Shown piece after piece: positions 17,289 to 25,837 of a stretch of 59,190 nucleotides of DNA (the first letter of the stretch is position 1; every line of letters begins with the position of its first letter). The stretch is taken from contig JBCCGI010000053.1 of NCBI GenBank assembly GCA_039029355.1, positions 1-59,190 on the forward strand, written 5' to 3'. The notes under the pieces were generated by a model, which saw only the letters and a program-made list of their open reading frames with translations, was not told where the DNA came from and did not search any database. The stretch comes from JBCCGI01 sp039029355 (GTDB taxonomy: Bacteria > Planctomycetota > UBA1135 > GCA-002686595). The position numbers were made by a program, and so were the translations under genes.

Positions 17289-17318
17289 GCGGCGCGCGCC
17301 GCGTCCCCGCTTCGGCGG

Positions 17319-19157
17319 TCAGGGACGACGCAGCAGCACGCGCGAGCTCTCGCGCGCCCGCACCGCGGTCCGCTCGCGCGCGACCCGCTCGCCGTCGACG
17401 TGGAGCTCGACCGCGTAGTCGCCGGGGTCGAGATGGTCGAAGCGCGCCTCGCCCAGCTCGGGCGACGCGATCAGCCAGAGCTCCTCGCGATCGAGGCGAA
17501 TCAGCACGATGCGCGCGCGCCCGTCGTCGTCGCGCAGCCCCTCGGCGCGGCAGAGCAGCTCGCCCGAGGGGGAGAGCACCAGCGTGCCGAGGTCGAGCCG
17601 CTGCCCGGGCGCCAGCTCGACCGCGGCGCGGTAGCGCACCGCTCCCCGCAGCTGGAGCGCGAGCTCGTAGACGCCGGGCACGAGCGGTCCCGCGGCGAGC
17701 TCGGCCGACTCGGCCGCCACGCTGAGCTCGTAGCCCACGATCTCGTCCGGCGGCTTGAGCGACGCGACGCCACTCCCGAGCGCGAGCCCATCGGCCATCG
17801 CCAGACGCGCGGTGACGAACGCGCTCGGCAACCCGCCGGGGTCGACCACCAGCACCGCGTCCAGGGTGCCCGCCTCGACGACGTGCCGGTCGGCCACGGG
17901 TGCGAAGCCGCCCGGCGGCGGCCGCAGGTCGAGCCGCACCGGGCCACCGAGCAGGCGCTGCAGCGCGAAGGCGCCCGCGGCATCGGTCGTCGCCGCGTGG
18001 GTCCAGACGCCGCGCTGCCCCTCGACCGGCACGCTGACGTGCCAGCCGGCCGCAGGCTCGCCGTCCGGCCGCCGCACCCAGCCGCGGAGGTCGAGCCGCG
18101 GGGAGAGCACGATGCGCAGCGGCGGCGCGGGGCCGGCGGCGAGGTCGACCGTCTCGGCGCTCGCCCCCAGCTCGGCGTGCCGCGCCGAGATCCCGGTCGA
18201 CACCGGAAGCAGCCCATCGAACGCAAACGAGCCGTCGGCGGCGGTCGTTCCCTCGACGATCTCGATCGTGCGCGCCTCCTGCCGCAGGCGCAGCTCGGCG
18301 CCGGGCGCCGGCGCGCCGCGCTCGTCGACCACGAGGCCGCGCAGCTCGGAGCCGCCGCCGAGCTGGATCCGCTCGGTGGTCCTTGCGCCGGCGCTCAGCA
18401 CGACCTCGCGGCGGGCCCCGCCGCGGCCCGGCGCCACCGCCTCGAGCAAGCACGGCCCGGGCCACAGCCCCGCGAGCTCCACGCGGCCGGCGCCGTCGGC
18501 CGTCGCGCACAGCAGCGGCACGCGTCGCCCCGCGGCCGGGCCGCTCGGCAGGAGCGAGAGCTGCGCCCCCGCGGCCGGCTGGCCGCCGGGGAGCACGAGC
18601 TCGCACGAAAGCGATGCCGGGAGCCCGGCGCCAAGGGTCAGCTCGACGCGGCCCGCCGTCCCGAAGCCGGCGGGCAGGTAGAGCGCGCGCGAGGGGCGCC
18701 CGCGCTCGGCCTGGGCGAGAACCCGATGCCCGGGGCGCGCGGCCGGCACGGTGATCTCGCCGGCCGCATCGGTGCAGCACGCGCGGCGGCGGAAGGTGAG
18801 GTTGCCGTAGTCCGAGACCCAGATCCACGCGCCCTCGACCGGCTCCCCCGCGGCGTCCAGCACCGCGATCCGTGCGGACGGTGCCGCGGCGCCTTCGGCG
18901 CTGCGGGGCGGAGGTGCGTCCGCCGCTCCGGGCCGGGGCCCGCGGTCGAGACCGGAGCGGCGCGCCGACGCCGGCCCCGTCGGCACCGAGAGCGCTACAT
19001 CGGGCGCCCGCGGGGGCGAGGCCGCCGCCGGCGGGGCAGCGGCCCCGTCCGACGGCGGCGCGCCACGCCCTGGACCGAGCAGCAGCGCCGCGCCGACCAA
19101 CGCCAACGCGAGGCCCGCGACGGCCAGGAGCCGCGACCTAGCGCGGGGCTCCGCCAC
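17319..19157 (-). CDS. Membrane-anchored carboxypeptidase-regulatory-like protein
   Basis: The 612-residue protein has an N-terminal anchor (LLAVAGLALALVGAALLL, about 9-27) and a long Pro/Ala-rich linker to about 92. Five or so carboxypeptidase-regulatory-like domains follow, each with a GxPxxGAxV-type turn: AAGEPVEGAWIWV, LPGGQPAAGAQLSL, ERGAPAPGAELRL, PDGEPAAGWHVSV. It is the last gene of a three-gene minus-strand operon: its start overlaps the end of the DUF1573 lipoprotein gene by 20 bp, so translational coupling is likely. The paralogue at 15672 converges on it. The function is unknown; the architecture suggests a periplasmic stalk or binding protein. Confidence 0.75.
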   Translation of the reverse strand: MAEPRARSRLLAVAGLALALVGAALLLGPGRGAPPSDGAAAPPAAASPPRAPDVALSVPTGPASARRSGLDRGPRPGAADAPPPRSAEGAAAPSARIAVLDAAGEPVEGAWIWVSDYGNLTFRRRACCTDAAGEITVPAARPGHRVLAQAERGRPSRALYLPAGFGTAGRVELTLGAGLPASLSCELVLPGGQPAAGAQLSLLPSGPAAGRRVPLLCATADGAGRVELAGLWPGPCLLEAVAPGRGGARREVVLSAGARTTERIQLGGGSELRGLVVDERGAPAPGAELRLRQEARTIEIVEGTTAADGSFAFDGLLPVSTGISARHAELGASAETVDLAAGPAPPLRIVLSPRLDLRGWVRRPDGEPAAGWHVSVPVEGQRGVWTHAATTDAAGAFALQRLLGGPVRLDLRPPPGGFAPVADRHVVEAGTLDAVLVVDPGGLPSAFVTARLAMADGLALGSGVASLKPPDEIVGYELSVAAESAELAAGPLVPGVYELALQLRGAVRYRAAVELAPGQRLDLGTLVLSPSGELLCRAEGLRDDDGRARIVLIRLDREELWLIASPELGEARFDHLDPGDYAVELHVDGERVARERTAVRARESSRVLLRRP

Positions 19158-20136
19158 CGGAGATCACCATCGGCACCTCGAGCTCCCCGTGCTCGTTGCG
19201 CACGCGCAGCTTCACCAGCGTCACGCCGGCGGGGACGTCGAAGGAGAAGCGCACCAGCCCGCCCGCGTCCGGTTCGAAGGCGCCGACGAGCGGCGGCTCG
19301 GTCGACCAGTCCTCGACCGCCGGGTAGGGCGGCGCGCCGGCGCCGACCTGCACGCTCAGCCGGCCCGCGACGCGGCCATCCGCATCGCGCCTGAGGACCA
19401 GGCTCTGGGGCAGTGCCGAGTAGACCGTGCGGTGCTCCGCGCGCAGCGCGACGCGCGTTCGCACCGTCGCGGCCTCGGTCGACACGTCGAGCTCCAGCGC
19501 GTCGGCGTAGTCGCGGCGCTCCGGGTCGGCGGCGAGCGTCGCGCGCAGCGGCACGCTCCACGCGTCGTCGATGCGTTCGGGGTCGTCGAACGCAAGCTCG
19601 ACGACGCGCGCTCCGGTGCCCTCGACGCGCGCGATGCGCGGCGGCGGCTCGGACGCCTCGGCTGGGACCACGACGCGCAGCGCGGCCTCGGCCGACTCCT
19701 GCCCCGGATCGAGCGTCACGACCAGCGTGCTGGGCTCGGCCTGGGCCGGTGGCAGCAGCAGGCCGTGGAACTCGGCGTAGTAGGTCGCGCCCTCGGGCTG
19801 GGTGCGCACGTAGGCCTTCTGGTGGAACGCGCCGCGCTTCTCGCGCCGCGGGTCGACGCTGGCGGTGGCGATGAGCTCCTCGCCGGGAGCCACCGTCGAC
19901 TGCTCGGTATGGAAGCCGAGGCAGCCGCAGCTGGTCTTGAGCTCGATCTCGGTCCACGCCGCGCCGCTCGCGTTCCGCAGCCGCACCTCCCGCGCGGTCG
20001 GGGTGCGCACGACGCCGAGATCGAACTCGCCGAACAGCTCCAGCCGGCCGGGCTCGGCCGCATCGACGGTCTTGGAGCACCCGCTGCCGGCGAGGCCGCC
20101 GAGCAGCGCGAGCGCCGCCAGGCTAAGCCGACGCAT
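19138..20136 (-). CDS. DUF1573 lipoprotein
   Basis: The 332-residue protein starts with a lipoprotein signal (LAALALLGGLAGSGC, lipobox GSGC, Cys20). Residues about 30-130 match DUF1573: FDLGVVRTPTAREVRLRN, then the family SCGC motif in KTSCGCLGFHTEQSTVAPGE. The domain is an immunoglobulin-like fold common in Bacteroidota and planctomycetes. The C-terminal two-thirds is further beta-rich sequence of unknown type. It overlaps the upstream gene by 14 bp and the downstream gene by 20 bp, so all three are translated from one message. A cell-envelope location is well supported; the role is not known. Confidence 0.85.
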   Translation of the reverse strand: MRRLSLAALALLGGLAGSGCSKTVDAAEPGRLELFGEFDLGVVRTPTAREVRLRNASGAAWTEIELKTSCGCLGFHTEQSTVAPGEELIATASVDPRREKRGAFHQKAYVRTQPEGATYYAEFHGLLLPPAQAEPSTLVVTLDPGQESAEAALRVVVPAEASEPPPRIARVEGTGARVVELAFDDPERIDDAWSVPLRATLAADPERRDYADALELDVSTEAATVRTRVALRAEHRTVYSALPQSLVLRRDADGRVAGRLSVQVGAGAPPYPAVEDWSTEPPLVGAFEPDAGGLVRFSFDVPAGVTLVKLRVRNEHGELEVPMVISGGGAPR

Positions 20137-21268
20137 GGGACACCCGCCTCGACAGCACGAAGAGCACGACGCCCAGCAGGAGCACGCCGATCCCGGCCAG
20201 CGGCGTGAGCCGCGCGAGGCGCGAGGCCGGCGGCGGCGCGCCGGCCTCGCGCGGCGGCGCCGAGGCGTCGAAGGCGACGTGGCTCGACACCTGCTCCGGC
20301 CAGCTGGCCGTATCGACGCCGTACCAGCGCGCGTTCGCGGCGCCCGACGTGAGGTCGTACAGGAACGTGCCGGTCGGCACGGTCAGCACGGGCTCGCGCA
20401 GCTCGGTGTGCAGCACGTGATCGGTCAGCACGTACCGCAGCACCATCGCGTAGCGGTCGTCGACTTCGAACGTGATGCGGAGCGCCTCGCGCAGGTAGGC
20501 CACGCCGTCGTCGCTCGGCTCGACGTCGAAGACCGCGGCGTCGTGCACGACGCCGTTCACGTCGAAGTACGCGCCCCAGGAGGGCAGGCCGTCCTCGGCC
20601 CGCAGGCCGAGCGTCGACATCTTGCGCTGGTGCTCCGGCTCGCGCACCGTGATCGCCGACCAGGTTGACGCCGCCCCGTCGGGCGCGGGTTGGGCCGACC
20701 AGAGGTAGACCCGCAGCGAGTCCTGGATGTCGCGGCGCGTGGGGAAGGGGCGCATCAGATAGGCGACGTCGCGCACGGCGGGAAGCTGGTGCGCCGTCTC
20801 CAGGCTGAGCTGGCCCGTGGAGGCGCGGTAGGCGAGCCCGCCGTCGCGCCAGTCGAGCAGCGAGAGGTTGGCTCCGCGCTCGACCGAGTAGGCGGGCGTG
20901 CTGGTGTTGTCGTAGGCGCCGCGCCAGTGGTCGAGGGCGCCGCCCCGCGGGGCGCTCCCTTCGAGCACCGCCGCCAGCGCGCGCCGTGCCTCGTCCGCCG
21001 CCGCGAAGAGGTCGGCCTCGGTCGGCTCGGGCTTGTCGCGCAACGCGCGCACGCTCTCGACGTCGACGCCCGCCTCGGCGAGCTTCACCAGGTCCAACGT
21101 CGCGTTGGAGAAGTCGATCCGGTAGTCGACCGAGACGTCCAGCGCCGCGAGGCGGGCGAGCTCGTGCTCGATCTCGGCGGGCGCCAGCGGCACGGGCTCC
21201 TGCGGCGCGGAGGACGGGGTTAGGGCAAGGGGGCACCCCGCGAGCCCCAGGACGAGCAGGCAAACCAT
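20123..21268 (-). CDS. Exported protein with C-terminal membrane anchor
   Basis: The 381-residue protein has a hydrophobic start with a lipobox-like LAGC (Cys12). The body (about 30-330) is a soluble domain with strands such as DSLRVYLWSAQPAPD, RYAMVLRYVLTDHVLHTELR and TGTFLYDLTSGAANARW. The end has a Pro/Ala segment, one transmembrane helix (LTPLAGIGVLLLGVVLFVLS) and a short basic tail RRVSHASA, like a sortase-type or tail anchor but without LPxTG. It is the first gene of the operon with the DUF1573 and repeat proteins, overlapping the next by 14 bp. I do not recognise the soluble domain. A surface-exposed sensor or scaffold is one possibility. Confidence 0.7.
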   Translation of the reverse strand: MVCLLVLGLAGCPLALTPSSAPQEPVPLAPAEIEHELARLAALDVSVDYRIDFSNATLDLVKLAEAGVDVESVRALRDKPEPTEADLFAAADEARRALAAVLEGSAPRGGALDHWRGAYDNTSTPAYSVERGANLSLLDWRDGGLAYRASTGQLSLETAHQLPAVRDVAYLMRPFPTRRDIQDSLRVYLWSAQPAPDGAASTWSAITVREPEHQRKMSTLGLRAEDGLPSWGAYFDVNGVVHDAAVFDVEPSDDGVAYLREALRITFEVDDRYAMVLRYVLTDHVLHTELREPVLTVPTGTFLYDLTSGAANARWYGVDTASWPEQVSSHVAFDASAPPREAGAPPPASRLARLTPLAGIGVLLLGVVLFVLSRRVSHASA

Positions 21269-21349
21269 GGGGGCTCCGATCTCGGAGGTTGCAAGGGGCG
21301 GGCCGACGGCTCGACCGCCGGCCCGCCGAACCGATTGTCGAAGTCGGGC

Positions 21350-21775
21350 CTAGCTACAGAGCGTGCCCGAGCAGTACGTGATGATCTTGGCGGAGTCGTT
21401 CGTCGATTCCTTCTTGCAGCGCGATTTGCCGACGCCACAGGGGATGGTCGGCGTCGTGCACTTGTAGCACTTCACCGAAACGACCTCGCCGTTGTCGCTC
21501 ATCTTGCAGCTGCCTTCGCCCTTCTTGCAGTCGCCGTTCTCGGTGTCTTCACACGCGGTCCCGGCGCAGGTGATCGGGTCCTTGGCGCAGCCGCCGCACG
21601 CGTCCTCCGGCAGGAAGATCACGCCCTGCCGGCAGCACTCTTTCCCTTCTGCCGGCACTTCGAATATGTCTCCGTCCGCGGCGACCGCGGACCCGACGAA
21701 CATCATCCAGCCGCCGCTGACCATCAGCGCGACCGCAAACGCACGCATCACAAGCGAGCAAAGCGAGCGGAACAT
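21350..21775 (-). CDS. Cys-rich small exported protein B
   Basis: ATG 21775 is preceded by AAGGAG and gives 141 residues; an upstream start at 21802 would bypass that site. The signal peptide (AFAVALMVSGGWMMFVGSAVAA) ends near residue 33. The mature part has 14 cysteines in about 105 residues (KECCRQG, DACGGCAKD, CYKCTTPTIPCGVGKSRC), consistent with multiple disulfides or metal binding. Base composition is visibly less GC-rich than the neighbours, with codons such as AAG, GAT and TTC, which may reflect its Lys-rich composition or transfer. The start of the next minus-strand operon is 82 bp away. The family is not recognised. Confidence 0.75.
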   Translation of the reverse strand: MFRSLCSLVMRAFAVALMVSGGWMMFVGSAVAADGDIFEVPAEGKECCRQGVIFLPEDACGGCAKDPITCAGTACEDTENGDCKKGEGSCKMSDNGEVVSVKCYKCTTPTIPCGVGKSRCKKESTNDSAKIITYCSGTLCS

Positions 21776-21942
21776 CTCAATCTCCTTCAGTTGGTGGGGC
21801 AAGGAATCGGGCCCGAGGAAGCCCGAGGCGCGGCAAGGCGCCGGAGGTCACCGTAAGGGGACGAGGGGATTCCCGCTAGCTGGCCCGCGCGCGGTTTTCG
21901 GCGCCGCGGGCAGGTCGCCGTAACCTCCGCTCGTGCGCGCGG

Positions 21943-21990
21943 TAGAGTGCGTGCTCCCCCCGCTTTCGGATCCACGATCCGCAAAGGAGC
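21943..21990 (+). promoter_or_regulatory. Leader of FG-GAP gene: -10 box, hairpin, RBS
   Basis: TAGAGT at 21943-21948 fits the local -10 pattern. The block TGCTCCCCCCG...CGGATCC is repeated before the downstream paralogue. GGATC-CAC-GATCC (21968-21980) is a small hairpin just before AAAGGAG (21983-21989). Confidence 0.5.
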
Positions 21991-21997
21991 AAAGCCC

Positions 21998-23611
21998 TTG
22001 ACCCGCGACCTACCCCTGTCGGCCCTCGCCGTTCTCGCGCTGGTTTCCGCCCCGTCCTCCCAGTGCCCGCGCGCGGCGCTCGTCCCGGACGACCCGTCGT
22101 TGCTCGACGAGCTCAGGTATCCGCTGGCCGTCGATGGGACGACCGCCGTCGTCGGCGCACCCGTGGCGGCCGGACTGTGCGAAGACGAGTTCTGCCTGCC
22201 CGGCGCCGCGTACGTCTTCGAGGACGCGGCCGGCGGCTGGACCGAGACGCACAAGCTGGTCCCGTCCGACCCCAGCTGGTTCCTGCTGTTCGGGCTCGCG
22301 GTCGCCGCGCAGGGCAACACCGTGCTCGTGGGGGCTCTCGGCGGCCCGTCCGTCGGCGGGTGCACCGGCGCGAGCCAGGGGGCCGTCTATGTCTTCGAGC
22401 TGGCGGGAGCCGACTGGATGCAGACCGACAAGCTCCTGGGCAACTGCGACGGCTTCGGAGGCGCGCTGGCGCTGGACGCCGACCGCGCCGCCGTAGGAGC
22501 GCCGAGCGCCGATCACCCCAGCGTCGCGAAGGCGGGCCGCGTGCAGCTGCTCGACCGCACGGCGGGGGGCTGGTCGCCGGGACAGGAGCTCTACTCGTCG
22601 ACGCCGGAAGCGGCCGGCTCGTTCGGCACCTCGCTCGCCCTCGAGGGCAAGCTCCTGGTCGTCGGAGCGCCCACCGAGGCGTCGTTCGGCCTCAAGGGCG
22701 CGGGCGCGGCGCACCTGTATCGCCGCTTCGGCGACACCTGGCAGTTCGAGGCCAGGCTGGAGCCGCCCGTCGGCGAGGAGCAGACCGACTTCGGGAGGTC
22801 CGTCGCGCTGCGCGGAGGCCGCGTCGTCGTGGGAGCTCCGGCGGCGTTCGCCGGCGGCCCGGCGCCGGCGGCCTACGTCTTCGAGAAGTCGTCGGAGGGC
22901 TGGTCGCTCGCGGCGAGCCTCACCACGCCCGACACCTCGCCCGGCGACGGGTTCGGCAGCTCGGTCGCGATCGACGGCGGCCGCGTCGCCGTCGGCGCCG
23001 CCTACGAAGAGGACGGCGGGCGCGTCGCGATCTTCGAGGAGGGTCCCACCGGCTGGACGCTGACCGCCAAGCTGGCCCCGCCCTTTCCCGAGCCCGACGA
23101 CGACCTCCCACTGTTCGGCGTCGGCGTGACGCTGCGCGGAGATACGCTCTTCGCCGGCACCTTCGAGCAGGGCTCGTACGAGTACTCGCTTACCGAGCAA
23201 GGCTGCCCCTCGCTCTTCGGCGCGCCCCCCGCGCTGTCCTTCGAGGCCGGCGGCGTGCACACGCTGCACCTCGACGCCGGACAGGCTCACGCGGGGGAGA
23301 CGTACACGGTCGTCGGGTCGTTCAGCGGAACGTCGCCGGGGTTGACCTTCGCCGGCCTGAAGCTGCCGCTGAACTTCGACGCGTACCTCGCCTTCGGTCT
23401 GGCGAACCCGGGCGAGGCGCCGCTCTCGGGGTCGCTCGGAGTGCTCGACGCCGACGGATGCGGCGCGGCGACCTTCACGCTGAGCTCGCCGACGGTCCCC
23501 CCGTCGCTGGCGGGGACGACGCTGTACCACGCCTGGTTCGCGCTCGACCCGGCGCTGCCGCAGCCGCTGACCTTCGCCAGCGTCGCCGCTCCGCTGACGC
23601 TCCTGCCGTAG
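21998..23611 (+). CDS. Secreted FG-GAP propeller protein with type I C-terminal module (TTG start)
   Basis: A TTG at 21998, 8 nt after AAAGGAG, gives 537 residues with a good signal peptide (LPLSALAVLALVSAPSSQ); the ATG/GTG starts further upstream precede the ribosome binding site and lack support. The mature protein opens CPRAALVPDDPS, almost as in its downstream paralogue. Repeats such as VDGTTAVVGAP, LDADRAAVGAPSA, LRGGRVVVGAPAA and IDGGRVAVGAAYEEDGGRV form an FG-GAP_2-type propeller to about 400. Residues about 425-537 are the type I module (LDAGQAHAGETYTVVGSFSG). The pair at 21998 and 23704 clearly arose by tandem duplication, leader included. Confidence 0.85.
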   Translation: MTRDLPLSALAVLALVSAPSSQCPRAALVPDDPSLLDELRYPLAVDGTTAVVGAPVAAGLCEDEFCLPGAAYVFEDAAGGWTETHKLVPSDPSWFLLFGLAVAAQGNTVLVGALGGPSVGGCTGASQGAVYVFELAGADWMQTDKLLGNCDGFGGALALDADRAAVGAPSADHPSVAKAGRVQLLDRTAGGWSPGQELYSSTPEAAGSFGTSLALEGKLLVVGAPTEASFGLKGAGAAHLYRRFGDTWQFEARLEPPVGEEQTDFGRSVALRGGRVVVGAPAAFAGGPAPAAYVFEKSSEGWSLAASLTTPDTSPGDGFGSSVAIDGGRVAVGAAYEEDGGRVAIFEEGPTGWTLTAKLAPPFPEPDDDLPLFGVGVTLRGDTLFAGTFEQGSYEYSLTEQGCPSLFGAPPALSFEAGGVHTLHLDAGQAHAGETYTVVGSFSGTSPGLTFAGLKLPLNFDAYLAFGLANPGEAPLSGSLGVLDADGCGAATFTLSSPTVPPSLAGTTLYHAWFALDPALPQPLTFASVAAPLTLLP

Positions 23612-23673
23612 CTCGAGTTCCCGCGTAACCGCGGCGGCGGAGCGGGTAGTTGCCCTTGCTCCCCCCGACTTCC

Positions 23674-23688
23674 GGATCCGACGGATCC
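23674..23688 (+). promoter_or_regulatory. Leader hairpin of second FG-GAP paralogue
   Basis: GGATCCG-A-CGGATCC is a perfect 7-bp stem lying just before GAGGAG. It occupies the same place as the hairpin at 21968-21980 and is preceded by the same TGCTCCCCCCG block. Confidence 0.5.
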
Positions 23689-23703
23689 AGAGGAGTTGCA
23701 TCC

Positions 23704-25329
23704 ATGCGCATCTGCGCCGTTCTGTCGTCGCTCGCGTTCTTTGTCCTCGCTCCCCCGGCCCTCGCCCAGTGTCCGCTTGCGGCGCTGGCGCCGGACGACC
23801 CGGCCAAGCTGATCGGGTTGGGTTTCTCCATCGACACCGACGGCGCGACGCTGGTGGTCGGGGCGCCCTTTGAGGCCGCTCCGTGCATCGGCGGTGGGGA
23901 GTGCTCGCAGGGCGCCGTCTACGTCTTCGAGCCTACGCCCGGCGGAGGCTGGGCCCAGACCCAGCGGCTCATCGCGGGAGACGCGACGCCCAACGAGTTC
24001 TTCGGCCGCGCGGTCGCGGTGGAGGGCGACACGATCCTGGTCGGTGCGCCCAACAAGACCGGTAGCGCCGCGGTCTGCCCCTTCGCCGTCTACGGCGCGG
24101 TGTACGTCTACGAGCGCGTGGACGGGGACTGGGTCGAGAACCAGAAGCTCGTGCCGATCTGCCAGAACGGCTTCTTCGGCCAGTCGATCGCGCTCGACGG
24201 CGACCGGGCCCTGGTCGGAGAGCCCTTCGCCGACGTGGGCACGACGAGCTCGGCCGGACGCGCCTGGGTGCTCGAGCGCACGGCCAGCGGCTGGGAATTC
24301 GGGCCCGCGCTCTGGTCCACGAGCCCCTTCTTCCACGCCTGGTTCGGCTGGTCGGTCGCGCTGGAGGGCGATGTCGCCGTCGTCGGGGCCTACAACGACG
24401 TGGTCTTCCCGGCGGGCACCAACTCCGGCGCCGCCTACGTCTTCCGCTCGAACGGTTCGGCGTGGCAAGCCGAGGCGCAGCTGCTGCCCAGCGACGGGTT
24501 GTCCAACGCGGACTTCGGCGTCTCGGTCGCGATCGACCAGGGGCGGATCCTGGTGGGGGCCCCGGGCGCGCAGCTCTCAACGGCGCCGCCGTCGGCGGCC
24601 TACGTCTTCGAGCACGGCTCGGGCGCGTGGAGCGAGACGGCCCGCCTGAGCCCGGCCGACCCCACCGACGAGGGTCTCTTCGGCTGGACGGTCGCGCTCG
24701 ACGGCGACCGCGCGGCGATCGGCGCGGTGAACGCCGAAGAGCAGGGCCGCGTGTCGGTCTTCGACCTCGGCCCGACGGGATGGACCCAGACCGCCCAGAT
24801 CGCGCCGCCCGCGCCGCGACCGTGGAGCCAGTTCGGCAACGCCGTGGCCGTCCGCGGAGACCGTCTGTTCGCCGGGAGCCTCGGGCTGGGGAGCTACGAG
24901 TTCTCGGTGTCCGGATCCGGCTGCCCGTCGCTCTTCGGCGCGCCGGGGGCGCTCACGTTCGAGGACGGCGGCGTGCACGAGCTGCGGCTCGACGCCGGGC
25001 CGGCCTACGCGGGCCTCGCCTACGTGGTGTTGGGCTCCATCACGGGCACGGCGCCCGGGCTCCCGTTCGCCGGCTTCACGCTGCCGCTCAACCCGGACTT
25101 CTACCTGAGCTTCACCTGGCTGAACTTCAACGAGCCGCCGCTGGGCGACACGCTCGGCCTGCTCGATGCCCAGGGGCGGGCCGAGGCGAGCTTCACGCTG
25201 AGCGTACCGACGGTCGACCCGATCCTCACCGGGTCCACGCTGCACCACGCGTGGTTCGCGCTCGACCTGACGCAGCCGCAGCCGATCGCGTTTGTGAGCA
25301 ACGCAGCGTCGCTCGCGTTGCTGCCCTAG
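23704..25329 (+). CDS. Secreted FG-GAP propeller protein with type I C-terminal module
   Basis: ATG 23704, with GAGGAG upstream, gives 541 residues. The signal peptide (ICAVLSSLAFFVLAPPALAQ) is followed by CPLAALAPDDPAKL. Propeller blades repeat the pattern VDGxxxVVGAP / GAVYVFE: VEGDTILVGAPNKTGSA, LDGDRALVGEPFADVG, IDQGRILVGAPGAQLS, LDGDRAAIGAVNAEEQGRVS. The type I module covers about 430-541 (LDAGPAYAGLAYVVLGSITG ... LHHAWFALDLTQPQP). It is a tandem paralogue of the gene ending 92 bp upstream. The stop codon is within a CTAG-bounded palindrome shared with the convergent ppiC gene. A secreted, calcium-stabilised binding protein is inferred. Confidence 0.85.
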   Translation: MRICAVLSSLAFFVLAPPALAQCPLAALAPDDPAKLIGLGFSIDTDGATLVVGAPFEAAPCIGGGECSQGAVYVFEPTPGGGWAQTQRLIAGDATPNEFFGRAVAVEGDTILVGAPNKTGSAAVCPFAVYGAVYVYERVDGDWVENQKLVPICQNGFFGQSIALDGDRALVGEPFADVGTTSSAGRAWVLERTASGWEFGPALWSTSPFFHAWFGWSVALEGDVAVVGAYNDVVFPAGTNSGAAYVFRSNGSAWQAEAQLLPSDGLSNADFGVSVAIDQGRILVGAPGAQLSTAPPSAAYVFEHGSGAWSETARLSPADPTDEGLFGWTVALDGDRAAIGAVNAEEQGRVSVFDLGPTGWTQTAQIAPPAPRPWSQFGNAVAVRGDRLFAGSLGLGSYEFSVSGSGCPSLFGAPGALTFEDGGVHELRLDAGPAYAGLAYVVLGSITGTAPGLPFAGFTLPLNPDFYLSFTWLNFNEPPLGDTLGLLDAQGRAEASFTLSVPTVDPILTGSTLHHAWFALDLTQPQPIAFVSNAASLALLP

Positions 25330-25391
25330 CCCATTCGGGAGCGCCGGCGCCCGCCGCGGCGGCGCCGGCGCTTCGCCCGACCGCCGGCTAG
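25326..25391. terminator. CTAG-bounded palindromic terminator between convergent genes
   Basis: Perfect 12-nt arms AGCGCCGGCGCC / GGCGCCGGCGCT (25340-25351 and 25361-25372) surround a 9-nt loop. The outer ends are CTAGCC and GGCTAG, so the stop codons of both convergent genes belong to the palindrome. Confidence 0.75.
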
Positions 25392-25666
25392 CTGCGGCTG
25401 GTGATCTCCAGCAGGTGGTAGCCGAACTGCGTCTTCACCGGGCCGTGCACCTTGCCGACCTCCTCGTTGAAGACGACGGTGTCGAACTCCGGCACCATCT
25501 GACCCGGGCCGAACTCGCCCAGGTTGCCGCCGGAGCGGCCCGAGGGGCACGTCGAGTGCTGACGCGCGAGGTCCTCGAACGAGGCGCCGCCCTCGAGCTG
25601 GGCCTTGAGGTCGATGCACTGCTGCTCGGAAGCGACGAGGATGTGACGGGCGGAAGCGGTGGGCAT
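25388..25666 (-). CDS. ppiC: PpiC-type parvulin peptidyl-prolyl isomerase
   Basis: The 92-residue protein is a single, complete parvulin domain of the same length as Escherichia coli PpiC. It shows the family core: SARHILVASEQQCIDLKAQL, then GASFEDLARQHSTCPSG, GGNLGEFGPGQMVPEFD, and FGYHLLEITSR at the end. There is no signal peptide, so it is cytoplasmic. ATG 25666 has AGGAG at a good distance; upstream in-frame starts add unrelated sequence. It catalyses cis-trans isomerisation of X-Pro bonds in protein folding. It is divergent from the DUF1499 gene and converges with the FG-GAP gene. Confidence 0.93.
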   Translation of the reverse strand: MPTASARHILVASEQQCIDLKAQLEGGASFEDLARQHSTCPSGRSGGNLGEFGPGQMVPEFDTVVFNEEVGKVHGPVKTQFGYHLLEITSRS

Positions 25667-25837
25667 GGAGGTCTCCTGGGGGTCCTTAAGGCTTCGTAAC
25701 TCGCGCGCCAGGATACGGTCGGGGTTCGCTGGGTGGCTCCGACTTTCCGCGGGCGAAATTCGCGCAAGGAACGGCGCCGCTCTGCATCCAGGCCGCGCGC
25801 CGCCGCGAAGAGCCCGCTGCGCAGCGAGACCTCCCCG

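Noticed and set aside
17289..17302. GCGGCGCGCGCCGC palindrome as a terminator
   Set aside because: It has no loop and no T-run, and such GC palindromes arise easily in this composition.
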